NCBI RefSeq assembly: GCF_000350225.1
Contig: NW_005178989.1
Location: 151,986 to 215,985, forward strand
Length of the DNA stretch: 64,000 nt
Origin: Chondrus crispus
Lineage: Eukaryota; Rhodophyta; Florideophyceae; Gigartinales; Gigartinaceae
Reading direction: 5' to 3'
Of this stretch, positions 1-8,667 are shown piece by piece. The translations under genes were made by a program, and so were the position numbers. The stretch's first letter is position 1; the number at the start of each line of letters is the position of its first letter. Under the pieces are notes generated by a model. The model did not search any database. It saw only the letters and a list, made by a program, of their open reading frames with translations, and was not told where the DNA came from.

Positions 1-516
1 CTGTTGCAACGACGCCTCCTTCGAAGGTCTTATCATACAAGACAGTGTTGGTGCCATCAGCTGCGATTGCGATCGCATTGGTGTCGGTGTTTTGTCATCG
101 GGCAACACGTTGGTCGTAGCGTTGCTACATAGTTACGTTCCCGTCGGGTAGTGCTAATTGAGCCCCGGTCGAAGACCTTGAAGTATACTCAAGGTGTCGA
201 AAACGCTGAACGAGCTTTGGCCTTACAACCCAGCGAACCGCGGTCACCTTTCAGTAGACAACGCCAAACCCGCACTCGTGGAGCACTTAAGTCTTCGCAA
301 GTCTCTGCCACCATTCATCCTCCCGGGCCGTGCATCTTCCCTAAGCCCCCCCGTCGGAGTCGAGCTACCGTGGGCCGCAAGCCTACATAAGGGGAAAGGA
401 AGTCCCGAGCGCTTCGTAGCGCGTGCCGCCGGCAGTGGTTGTTGCTGTTGCTGTATTTGTCCTTTTTGCTTGTCCGTCGGACTGTGGTCGCGGCCTGCTA
501 GGCACATTGCACTACA
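1..516 (+). repeat. Family-B LTR, 3' part (5' LTR of element B1)
   Basis: The stretch ends in GCACATTGCACTACA, the same terminus as the complete family-B solo LTR at 7728-8667, and shares its order of motifs: the CATCGGGC blocks, a GTTGCTGTTGCTG-type run and a short pyrimidine tract. It is followed directly by a primer-binding-like site and a gag frame, so it is read as the 5' LTR of an element on the plus strand whose first part lies outside the window. An open frame runs from 194 through the LTR end into gag, but the LTR part is not expected to be protein. Confidence 0.8.
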
Positions 517-520
517 AAAG

Positions 521-538
521 TGGTCTCCGGACCTAGAA
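521..538 (+). promoter_or_regulatory. Primer-binding-site-like sequence of B1
   Basis: TGGTCTCCGGACCTAGAA lies 4 bases after the LTR end. It starts with TGG, the complement of a tRNA CCA end, and is almost the same as the sequence next to the 5' LTR of family A (TGGTCTCCCGACCTAGAA in A1), although the LTRs of the two families differ. Conservation only at this spot fits a shared tRNA primer. The tRNA is not identified. Confidence 0.55.
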
Positions 539-642
539 TTCAGTTTTGTCTACGACAAGGAAGTTGGGCTGGGTAACGGAGTCTTTTTATTTCTTTTCGA
601 TTGTATATTTTTTTGTTTAGGTTCGTTCATTTGTGACGGACC

Positions 643-1274
643 ATGTCGACGAGCGCCCTCAGGGACGTCGGTCCCGGGGCAAGCAGAAGCCGATCGGCAA
701 GGGCGTCGAGGATCCCGCAGCCAGGCCAATACGGCCACGGATCCCGAAGGTCAAGAATCCCCGACGGGGATTGAAGCCGACAAGGACGACCTGGAAACCA
801 GGTTACAGAAGATGATTGGCGAAATTCGCAAGGAGACGAAGAAGGATCTCGAGGCTGAATTAGCCCTTGTGCGTAAGCAACTGGAATTGCAAACCTCCGA
901 GTTCCACGCCGCGTTGGAAGAGCTGACAGCTCGCGTGGTTCTCGTTGAGACTTCGGTAACCGATGCGACCAAGGGTCGAGAGCCGGAGGTATTCGAATCT
1001 CTGCAGCTCGCCGCCCAGGGAGCGCGGCGAGACGCGAATCAAGCCCTGGAGACTCTGGCCAAAACAAGGGACAGCATCGATGATAAATTTGACCACGCCG
1101 CGTGCCCCCTCAAGGACACTGAGCAGGCTGCGGGCCGGTCCAGACCCAGATTGCAGGAAGAGCCGCGCTCCGTCGGAGAAAGGCCTGAAGACTCAACGAA
1201 GAAGGACCAGTTTGTCCGAATTAGGGACTCCAAAATGAGAAGTTCCAAGACGGCCAAAGGCCGAAAGAAGAAAG
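643..1274 (+). pseudogene. Family-B gag, N-terminal part, cut by A1
   Basis: The likely start is the ATG at 643 (MSTSALRD), in a frame that stops near 774. The frame carrying the conserved part is open from before 643 through 1274, so one indel near 690-770 is likely. The conserved part is a charged coiled coil (LETRLQKMIGEIRKETKK and on) like the N-terminal coiled coil of family-A gag. At 1274 the frame is split by element A1 after GAAAG. Leaving out A1 and one TSD copy, it continues in the same frame at 16302, so the gene was open across this point when A1 landed. Gag would form the particle around the RNA. Confidence is good for gag, lower for the exact start. Confidence 0.65.
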
Positions 1275-1942
1275 TGTAGCATAAACACCCCTAAATGGAT
1301 AGGGGTGTATGCTTAGTCCTGGAAGACCCGTACGTACGAGAAGACGGGGGAAGTCGGACCAGCTAACGAAACCAGAACACGGGCCCGGGTAGCGTGGTAG
1401 AGCGGGATCAGGGGGAGGACGCACACACGCGCGGGCCGATCTACGCCTCGACGCCCCGGAGCAGCACTGGGTTACGTTCCAGCGCTGACAGGCGGAGGTG
1501 GATCTAGGCTCGCTCGCGTGCTCGCGCGTCCTCTACCCGCGCTCGGTCTCGCCTTAAGGTAGCTAACGGAAGCTTCCTTAGGATAAGCTGCAAGTCAGAC
1601 CTAGGCGGTAGGTCGTGGACAAGTCCGTGCTTGTCCCCCTTCGCCGCCGTCGGTCCGCTCCCGTATTTAATATACAAGTAAATCCTATCATACTACAGTA
1701 CAGTACGGACTGTACTGTAGAGCTGCTGTAGTCAGCGCGGTTCGGCCCACGCTGAGGTACTGTCGGCCATCGGGGCTGACAGCACACGTGTCCTACACGT
1801 ATGGTACACGTGGGATACACGTGTGGGGGCGCGCAGTAGCACACGTGTGTGCTCACTCTCGTACTGTAGAGATCGGCTCTACAGTATCTGATCTAATCTG
1901 AATCCCGAATCTAATCTAAATCCCGTTAGGGGTTATGCTACA
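1275..1942 (-). repeat. 3' LTR of A1
   Basis: 668 bp, from TGTAGCATAA to TTATGCTACA, same length as the partner at 15629. Read on the minus strand, U3 holds a TACTGTAGAG/CTCTACAGTA inverted repeat, a cluster of CACGTG boxes (plus positions about 1780-1850), a CTGTCAGCC-type inverted repeat and a CTACAGTACAGT/ACTGTACTGTAG inverted repeat (about 1694-1721), then a TATA-like TATTAAATA (about 1664-1675). The TATA region reads as a TATA box on both strands. Because the antisense gene starts only 210 bases away, this LTR could also drive it; that is inference. Confidence 0.93.
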
Positions 1943-1977
1943 CGGCCCCCTCCCCAAGCGTGGATGTCCACGTCCAC
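1943..1977 (-). promoter_or_regulatory. Polypurine tract module before the 3' LTR of A1
   Basis: On the minus strand this reads GTGGACGTGGACATCCAC (imperfect palindrome), then GCTTGGGGAGGGGGCCG, then the LTR start. The purine tract directly before the LTR is the expected primer for plus-strand DNA synthesis. A second copy of the module lies at 7307-7340 after pol. Confidence 0.75.
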
Positions 1978-2151
1978 CGTCGCTTAAAAGGGGGAGGGAA
2001 GCCTGTAGTCGACACGAGCCTCCATCTTGGCTCTCACGACCGCCTCCAGCGGCCCCTATTCTTTTCCTTGCGTCGCGCGTCCGTGCGCTGGGTGATTGAT
2101 CGTCTCGCCGCCCCCTTCGCCCGTGGTGATACGTGTAACGACCTCATCGTC

Positions 2152-4527
2152 ATGTCGGAACCTTCAGCGTCTGTCCCTGTCGTTCGCCCTCCGTCGTCGG
2201 ACGGCGTGGCCGGCCCCGGGGCTCTTGTCCCGGCCGCCGAGGGTCCGGTCCCTCCCACTGACGTCGCCCCGAGGGAGGGGCACCCGCACAATCGCGCCGT
2301 GCATGAGGCGCCTCCCGCCGCTCCGTTACCGCCGTTTCAACGGGGACGGTCTCGGGAAACGACACTGTCCGCCGAAGTGTGCGCTACTCCCGTCGCGACC
2401 GCCGTGGTCGCGACGCAGGCCCCACAGCCCGCAGGGGGCGTGGTGTCCAACGGAGGTCCGGGTCGTGGTTCGGGGGACCCGGACGGGGATACGGTGCAAG
2501 TCGGGCACGAACCAGCGGACGTCGTGAAGGAGCCTCATGAGGGGGCATCCGGTCCGGTGTGCGGCGGGGCCGCATACGTAGCCGCCGAGGGGTCCTACGG
2601 AGCATGTGGTAGCTGTCGGCGTCCTGGCGTCCCACCCGAGTCGACTCGGGCGGATGGAGGGGTAGACCAGGAGGCTGTGGGCACCACTACAAAGTGGTTG
2701 GGGGTACCGCTCGAGCGGTCCTCGCCGCTCTCTCTCGGTCGCCTTCGGTACGCGTGGCGTCGCCACGCACGTTCCGGAGTTACCGTCGGGGAGATCCTCT
2801 CGCGGGCCCACGTTCGTCCGGACGTGTTACGTATCCGCACCATCTACGAAGGTGGGCGGACTGACGAGGCCTCCTTGGCCTTGGGGCGCCTGCTGGCCGG
2901 GGGCCACGGGGCCCCGTATCAGATACCAGATGAGATTCCAAGCGACCGGACGTTTGCCTACAGTCCCGAGGAGGTCGAGTACGTCGACCGGATGGCGACG
3001 TACTTGTTCGTCCGAGACCCACGGGGGCCCCGTCGGTTTGTCCTTTCAGAAGTAGCCGAGCTGTACTTGAGCCCCCGTCCGTACGCGTACTCGAAGACGC
3101 GGGCTGCCCTTCAGAAGTCTGCATGCTCGTTAATGCGTTTGCATTCCATCGCGATGGCTCCGCATGACTGGTCGGCCTATCGTCATGCGAGAGAGGACGA
3201 TGGCTGCGTCCTACAAACGGCCTCGTTCGAACGAGGGTTATCGAAGAGCGACTTTCCGGGACTGCCGGGGACGATACTCGACGCTTTCCCGTCCCTGGGG
3301 GTACACGTATTACTCCCGTATGCTCTGAAACACTTCGGCTTCGCGTGTGAGGACCCACGGCATCCCGCGCGCGAGGACCTCGCTCACAACGTCGAGCGCG
3401 AATGGGCCTGGTCAGTTGGAAACACCTTCATGAACGAGGTCTCAATCAACGGACGGGTCTTTGTTCAGCCCAGTGCGGTATTGGCTTTTCTCGGTAGGGT
3501 CGCTCCGGAGCTTCCCGATGTCCCGTTTCATCCGCTCGAGTGCGGTACACAGCACGTGCCGTGGTCCTATTCCTTCGTGCTCGACCTGATGCACCGATCC
3601 CTCGACAAAGCCGAGTGCCACCAACGCCCCTGGACGGATTACACTACTAGAGTCCGAAGCGTGTTCCTGGCGTACGACGTGCGTGCAGATACGTTCGTGG
3701 CTCGTCCCAGTCATTCCGGCGGTGGCCACACACGTGGTGGCGGGAGTGTCGGGTCAGCAGTTCGGGAGGCCAGTAGGAAACGGTACCGGGACCTCGACAG
3801 CGAGATTCGTGCACCCCCCTTCGTTGGGGCGGGTCCGTTTCGCACTCCGTTCACGTCCGACGGGGACTATGGTGCTACTGTGAGGTCCCCAGCACCGCCT
3901 CTTCCTCCCCTGAGCTCGACCGGAGGGCTCTTCGCGCGGGAAGGCCCTGCCCAGCATTTCACGTTAACGCAGGAGGAAGTCAGGGCCGTTCCTGACTTAG
4001 CGCGGGCCCTGGGGGGCTCAACAGACCGTACGTGGCGGGTTGGTGGCCTGCTCAGCACCTTGGCGAACTGGTACTTGGCCCGAAGTGCCGAGGCGCGTCG
4101 CCTTGGCGCGGAACGAGCTGCCCTCTCTTCGCAGCTAGAAAGGTCACAGAGCGAGCTGGAGGCCCTACATACGACCTCGCTTAACCAAGCGAGCTCCCTG
4201 GAGCGCGCCGTCGCTGAGCGGGATCGATACCGACGTGAACGCGACGAGCTCCGGTCCCTCCGCGCGGCCTCGGCTTCTCATCCTCCGCCGAGTTCGGCGA
4301 CGCGCCCGACTCTCCGTGACCCCTATGAGGACGTGGGGTGCGTTCCCCCTCCCGCCGTCGGGGGGTTGGGCTCGACGGGACCGGAGCGTCCCTGGTCCCG
4401 TTACAGTGAAGTGACTATGCCACCCCTGGACGAGGTAGAAACGGAACTGCCGCGCCATCCGAGCTACTGCCCCCAGGGGGCTTACGTTCTGGGGCCGGCG
4501 CCTCCTCCTGGCGGCACGAACCGCTGA
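2152..4527 (+). CDS. Antisense ORF of family A (791 aa, function unknown)
   Basis: This long open frame is antisense to gag-pol and lies between the chromodomain end and the 3' LTR. The frame is open from 1960, but ATG 2152 (MSEPSASVP) is preferred because the A2 copy also begins its conserved stretch with MS-x-P after an unrelated leader. Residues 1 to about 180 are Pro/Gly-rich and probably disordered. Residues about 182-520 form a conserved block with motifs such as RTFAYSPEEVEYVD, ALQKSACSLMRLHSIA, DAFPSLGVHVLLPY and INGRVFVQP. Residues about 636-708 look like a coiled coil (AEARRLGAERAALSSQLERS), and the tail is Pro-rich. I recognise no known domain. There is no signal peptide and no clear membrane segment. 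The A2 homologue (33708-35965) keeps the conserved block at roughly 55-60% identity by eye. Antisense genes at this position are known from some plant gypsy elements (e.g. Grande); homology to those is not shown. Confidence 0.8.
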   Translation: MSEPSASVPVVRPPSSDGVAGPGALVPAAEGPVPPTDVAPREGHPHNRAVHEAPPAAPLPPFQRGRSRETTLSAEVCATPVATAVVATQAPQPAGGVVSNGGPGRGSGDPDGDTVQVGHEPADVVKEPHEGASGPVCGGAAYVAAEGSYGACGSCRRPGVPPESTRADGGVDQEAVGTTTKWLGVPLERSSPLSLGRLRYAWRRHARSGVTVGEILSRAHVRPDVLRIRTIYEGGRTDEASLALGRLLAGGHGAPYQIPDEIPSDRTFAYSPEEVEYVDRMATYLFVRDPRGPRRFVLSEVAELYLSPRPYAYSKTRAALQKSACSLMRLHSIAMAPHDWSAYRHAREDDGCVLQTASFERGLSKSDFPGLPGTILDAFPSLGVHVLLPYALKHFGFACEDPRHPAREDLAHNVEREWAWSVGNTFMNEVSINGRVFVQPSAVLAFLGRVAPELPDVPFHPLECGTQHVPWSYSFVLDLMHRSLDKAECHQRPWTDYTTRVRSVFLAYDVRADTFVARPSHSGGGHTRGGGSVGSAVREASRKRYRDLDSEIRAPPFVGAGPFRTPFTSDGDYGATVRSPAPPLPPLSSTGGLFAREGPAQHFTLTQEEVRAVPDLARALGGSTDRTWRVGGLLSTLANWYLARSAEARRLGAERAALSSQLERSQSELEALHTTSLNQASSLERAVAERDRYRRERDELRSLRAASASHPPPSSATRPTLRDPYEDVGCVPPPAVGGLGSTGPERPWSRYSEVTMPPLDEVETELPRHPSYCPQGAYVLGPAPPPGGTNR

Positions 4528-7306
4528 TCTAACGTTGTCTTTCGTCCTGCCTAGCCTCTTCCTTCCTGACCGCCCCACTCTCCGTAAAGCCACTAGGGCA
4601 TCTTCTCTGCCTGCTCGTCTTGTCTTCCGGACGGCGGCCCTCTGCGGGTTGGCGGACTCCTGTTCACAGGGCGTCCCTCCTCGCCCCCTGATTCACCCGC
4701 ATGTGCGCGGCTCCGGGGTGAGCATAGCCCTCCGAGCGGGGCATCCCCAACGGTGCGACGGCGTCCAAACGCTTCGACGTCGGCAGGGGAGGGAGAGGTT
4801 ACAGTGCCGACTTCCCCCGTACGATCGTTTTGTCGGGACGTGGCACTCGCGGACCCCTACTGTATACCCATTGCCCCTGTCCCGCGTTGAGGCGCGTGCC
4901 TTGGGGCGACAGGCAGGCGGGCCGACCCGCCTTTTGCATTGCTGTCAACCGTCACGTGCGCTGCCTCCTGTCGGTGGGGGGGTTGGTCATCCAACAACTA
5001 CGGTGGCACGGACCCCTCTGTGTCCCTTCAGGCTTCTGACATCGACCTTGACGCCCGCGAGTCCGTCCGGGCAGTCGGTGGGTCCGGCTACCGTGAGCCG
5101 TCCGGTGGCTTTTGATCACCCGGCTTACGTTTGGAGCCCTCTGCCCGTTTCCTTCGGGTGCATCCGCTTTCGCGCTCTACCCGTCTCGTTCTGGTCCCCC
5201 TTTTTTTCTCCTTCGTACGCCCGGTAGGGAGGCTACCCCGCACTGATCGATATGGGTGCAGTACGTCCCTGCCTCTTCCTGGGCGCGTCGTAAGGCCTCT
5301 GGGGAGGTTTTTGGAGCTGAAGTGGCCACGCCGCCGGGTGAGGTCGTACGTCGGGCGAGAGCATGTTACGTAGCGTGACCGCGGCGTGGGGCGACCCGAC
5401 CGTGGAGGCGTGCGGTCTCCCCGGCCTCTTCAGTACGTACCTTGAGGGTGCCCAGTGTGTCCGTGTAGTGCGTACATCCCCCCCTCATTTTCGGGGTCGA
5501 CCCTCGCCGCGTCCCCCTCGCGATCGTACGCGGCGGGGGTCGCATGCCCCCTTGCGTCAGGGGTTCCGTTCAACCCCTGCTCCCTACTTGTTTTATACAT
5601 TCCCTACAGCGTACGACGCGGTGGCCACTCGGGTGGCCATGTCCCTTCGTCTACAGCTGTCGTAGCGTACGCAGCGGCGTGCCTGGCGCGTGACCCTCGT
5701 GGGTCCAGCCTTTGTATCGTAGGGCAGGGAGTGGGCCCGTACCGATTCACCTTCCTGCCCTTGACCCGATCCGTGTCTTCCGCATCGTCATTCACGCGAC
5801 TTGTGGGTTCGGTTCGTTCCGGCGACCCATTTTTATCTTCCTCGGGCGGTCATCGGGATCCGCATTTTGTACCTGCCTTGGTCTTTCTCGGTCGCGTCCT
5901 GTCGCGACCGCGGCGGCACGACCGGTATCCCGTTGTCCTTCGTAGCGAACAGCGCGCCCAGAGTGCAGTCAGCGGTTCGTGCCGCTCGGGGATCCATTCG
6001 TAGTCCCGTCTGGACTTCGTCCGCTACATGGATGTTCATTTGCCCGTACGCGTGACCGACGCGAGTAGCGGCTCTACGCTGATTAGAGGTCCGTTGGGTG
6101 GCGCTCCTGCTCTCTCCCCGATCGGGGGAGCGAGCAGGGAGCTCTCCCGTGGGCTTGGCGTCTGCATATCGTTGCACACACATCCGTACTTCGTCGCGTT
6201 GGTTCGACTGCTACCCGAAGAAATCCTCTCGTCCCTCGCGTCTCGCGCCGCAGTCCCCGGCGTCCGGTTTCCGCCTTCGGTTCATCTTCTCGCCGCTCAT
6301 CGGGTGCGCGTGGCCTTGGTAGGGGTCGCTCCGAGGCGTTGCTGTGGCTGTTCGACGCCCTGCCCGGACGGATCCTCGGGTGTGCCTTTCGACACACACC
6401 TCGACCGGTGTACAGAGGGGGGGGGGTGTACCCGTCAGGGACGGTGCGCGTTTTGCGCGTCGCCGGCCTGCGGCTAGTTGCGTGTCGCCCGTGCGGGTCG
6501 TGAGGACGCGCGGGCACGTGCCCACGTCCGGGAGGAGCTAATTTTTGCTATATTCTAGCGGGGTGGCGGCGGATTGACACTGGGGCCCGTACTCACTGTC
6601 GTGCGCGTGAGGAGCGTGCGGTACCTGTGCGCGCGCGTGCGCGCACAGCAATAGCTCTGAGCCCTTGATCCAATAACACCATAAAACCACCTCAAAATTT
6701 GGCCAATTTTCCCGCCAAAATAATTTCAGCAAAAATTAAATCACACTCCGTGATTGGTGCGCTGTCATACGCCTCCCATTATTTTGAGTGTACAGTAGCG
6801 GACTGGCGCTGCAGTGCAACGAGCCCTATAGGGCCCGTGCTCCCGGCCGTTCGTCCGAACCCTCCACCTCTCGCCTACGCGTACTCTCGCGTACAGGCGC
6901 GCATCTCTCGCGTACCGGCGCGCATCCTCTCGGTGAGGGCTTCGTCTGCGTTCTTGCCACTAACAGAGACTGCTCTTTCGTCCCTTCGGTTATTACGTGA
7001 ACCATTCCATCCTAGACCGTCGTCGCCTGCCATGTTTTCGTCAGAGTCTCAATGTGCGCAGAGACCAGCGAAGCGCCTTGCTCTCCGTGGCGTCCTTCGT
7101 ACTGCATCCTCCTTCGACGGTTGTGGACGGGTGTTCGTAACCCTGACCTTGCTTGTCAATACGTATTGACTTTCTTTTGATATGCCTCGCGTTTGTCGGC
7201 GATCGTCTGTGGGCCTATCCTTCCTGACGTTCCTTGTCTTCCAATTGCGAGAGACTTATATAACCGTAACGAAACGGTTGCGTTTAGCCGTACCGGAACG
7301 GTTGAG
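4528..7306. other. 3' spacer of A1 between antisense gene and pol
   Basis: GC-rich DNA, pyrimidine-rich on the plus strand from about 4530 to 6500, with several open frames of 60-230 codons (for example 4535-5227 and 5455-6003). These have low-complexity composition and no counterpart that I can see in A2, so I do not call them genes. Near 6660-6750 there is a sharp AT-rich island with CCAAT boxes and an E2F-like site. The sense of this spacer may be an untranslated 3' region of both the antisense gene and the gag-pol RNA. Confidence 0.5.
6668..6750. promoter_or_regulatory. AT-rich island with CCAAT and E2F-like motifs
   Basis: TTTCCCGCCAAA at 6708-6719 matches the E2F consensus, and CCAAT occurs at 6670 and within GGCCAATTTT at 6701-6710. 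The island stands out from the GC-rich spacer. It could be a promoter or enhancer, but only the motifs are seen. A weaker AT-rich counterpart may be at about 32370-32410 in A2. Confidence 0.25.
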
Positions 7307-7340
7307 GGCCCCTTCCTCAAGACTGAACGTCCGCGTTCAG
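7307..7340 (-). promoter_or_regulatory. Second (internal) polypurine-tract module of A1
   Basis: Minus strand CTGAACGCGGACGTTCAG, a perfect 8+2+8 palindrome, then TCTTGAGGAAGGGGCC. It is the same design as 1943-1977 and overlaps the end of the pol frame. A2 has the counterpart at 31755-31787. Confidence 0.65.
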
Positions 7341-7727
7341 GTCCGAAGTGAGGTCCCTACCGGTGCGCGCTCGAAGTCGTTTCGCGTAGCGAGACACGAG
7401 CTCTTCTGGGACGTGAGTCCGCGCGGTCCAGGTGGGCGTGTCGTAATCCGCCCACTTGATGAGGAACTCCGGAGTTCCATCCTCCATGACCCGGTGCTTG
7501 AGCAGCCGTTCTACTGCGAACTGCGTCCCCTCCCTGACCTTGACGGCAAAGTCACTGGGTGTAGTCGTGCTCGCCCGAGGCTCGTTTGCCGGTGGGGGTG
7601 AGTACACGCAGCGATCTGCGGAGACGCGCTCGGTCACACCATCGCGGTCGATCGTGATGGTGCGTTTGTCATTCGCGAGCACTCGGTACGGTCCGACTGC
7701 CGGTGATGCGAGTTTGTTCGACGTCTT
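7317..7727 (-). pseudogene. A1 pol, C-terminal chromodomain part
   Basis: This is the last part of pol, cut off from integrase by the solo LTR at 7728-8667. It starts at TSNKLAS and includes VGPYRVLANDKRTITIDRDG, then a chromodomain-like block (FAVERLLKHRVMEDGTPEFLIKWADYD, split here in the protein as FAVERLLKHR and EFLIKWADYDTPTW) and EELVSRYAKRL. In chromoviruses this end directs integration to certain chromatin. Removing the LTR and one TSD leaves pol out of frame by one base compared with A2 (GGGGGAAGACG against GGGGGCACGACG), so there is an extra one-base loss at the insertion site. The first 20 or so codons of the open frame before 7727 are LTR sequence. Confidence 0.85.
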
Positions 7728-8667
7728 TGTAGTGCAATACGCACCTGAAAAGGGGGGTGAAAATAAATGAAAATGATGGGGTATGACAAGCAAAAGTGGA
7801 AATCATTTGACTTTATTATTTTAATTATTAATTTGAATTAGTTGCATATTAGTTATTTAACATTAGATTAGATCTAGGATCTAGCGCCGAGAGCTACTGT
7901 AGTGGCTCCGGCGGGGCGATATATACCTTAGCCCTCTGACCACCAAGTCAGTAAAGGTAACCCGAGTTGCCAGAGTCTGATATCGCCTTGGTTGAAGTCC
8001 GTCTTTTACAAGACATTCCCTTTAACTACAGATTAATTTATCCTTTGCGCTCGGGGGTCCCCTTTTTCCTTATCAATTTTCCTTTACTTCCCTATCCTAA
8101 TTTCCCTTAATCTTGAGTTGGTCCCACCTTGTAGGATTGCCATCCGCAACGTGACGTCATTTGCCATCGGGCTTCTGTGTTGGTGCACCAGTGGTGCTTT
8201 TCTCAGTGTTGGTTTCATCGGAATCTGGTTGCGACCGATCCGTTGTTGGTACTTTTCCATCGGGCAGTACGACGGTGTAGCGCTGCTACGTTTTCTTCTT
8301 TCCCGACGGGCTACGTTGCCAAGTCCCCGTCAAAGACCTTATCAAGGGTATAAGGTGTACAAGGCGCTCTTCGAGCATTGGATTTACGACCCATCGGACT
8401 AGGTTTACCTAAACACCCCTCCGAACTCGTCGAGCAGTCGCCTTTACAAGTCTCTACCACCATTTACCGATCCCGGGCTGGGCCCTCCTCTTTGCCCCCC
8501 CCCCTATCAGGGATCCGAGCTACTGCGGACCGCAAACCCGCTTAAAGAGGACAGGGAGCTTCGAACACTGCGTAGCGCTGTGCCGTTGGCAGTTGTTGTT
8601 TTTGTTGCTGTTGTTTGTGTTGGACCGTCGCACCTTGGTCTCTGCCTAACAGGCGCATTGCACTACA
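7728..8667 (+). repeat. Family-B solo LTR inside A1 pol
   Basis: 940 bp with ends TGTAGTGCAAT...ATTGCACTACA, and GTCTT on both sides (7723-7727 and 8668-8672) as TSD. AT-rich near 7770-7890, with a TATA-like GATATATACC near 7918. The 3' half is alike 1-516. No internal element sequence remains, so it is a solo LTR formed by recombination between LTRs. It interrupts pol between integrase and chromodomain. Confidence 0.93.

Noticed and set aside
194..1279. 361-codon frame as one protein
   Set aside because: The first 108 codons are LTR sequence and the last codons are the A1 LTR. Only the middle is gag.
4535..6477. Several 60-230-codon frames after the antisense gene
   Set aside because: Low-complexity Pro/Arg/Ser composition in GC-rich DNA, overlapping frames on both strands, no counterpart in A2.
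7317..7793. 158-codon frame with its own start as a separate chromodomain protein
   Set aside because: The first part is the solo LTR. The rest is the cut-off end of pol.
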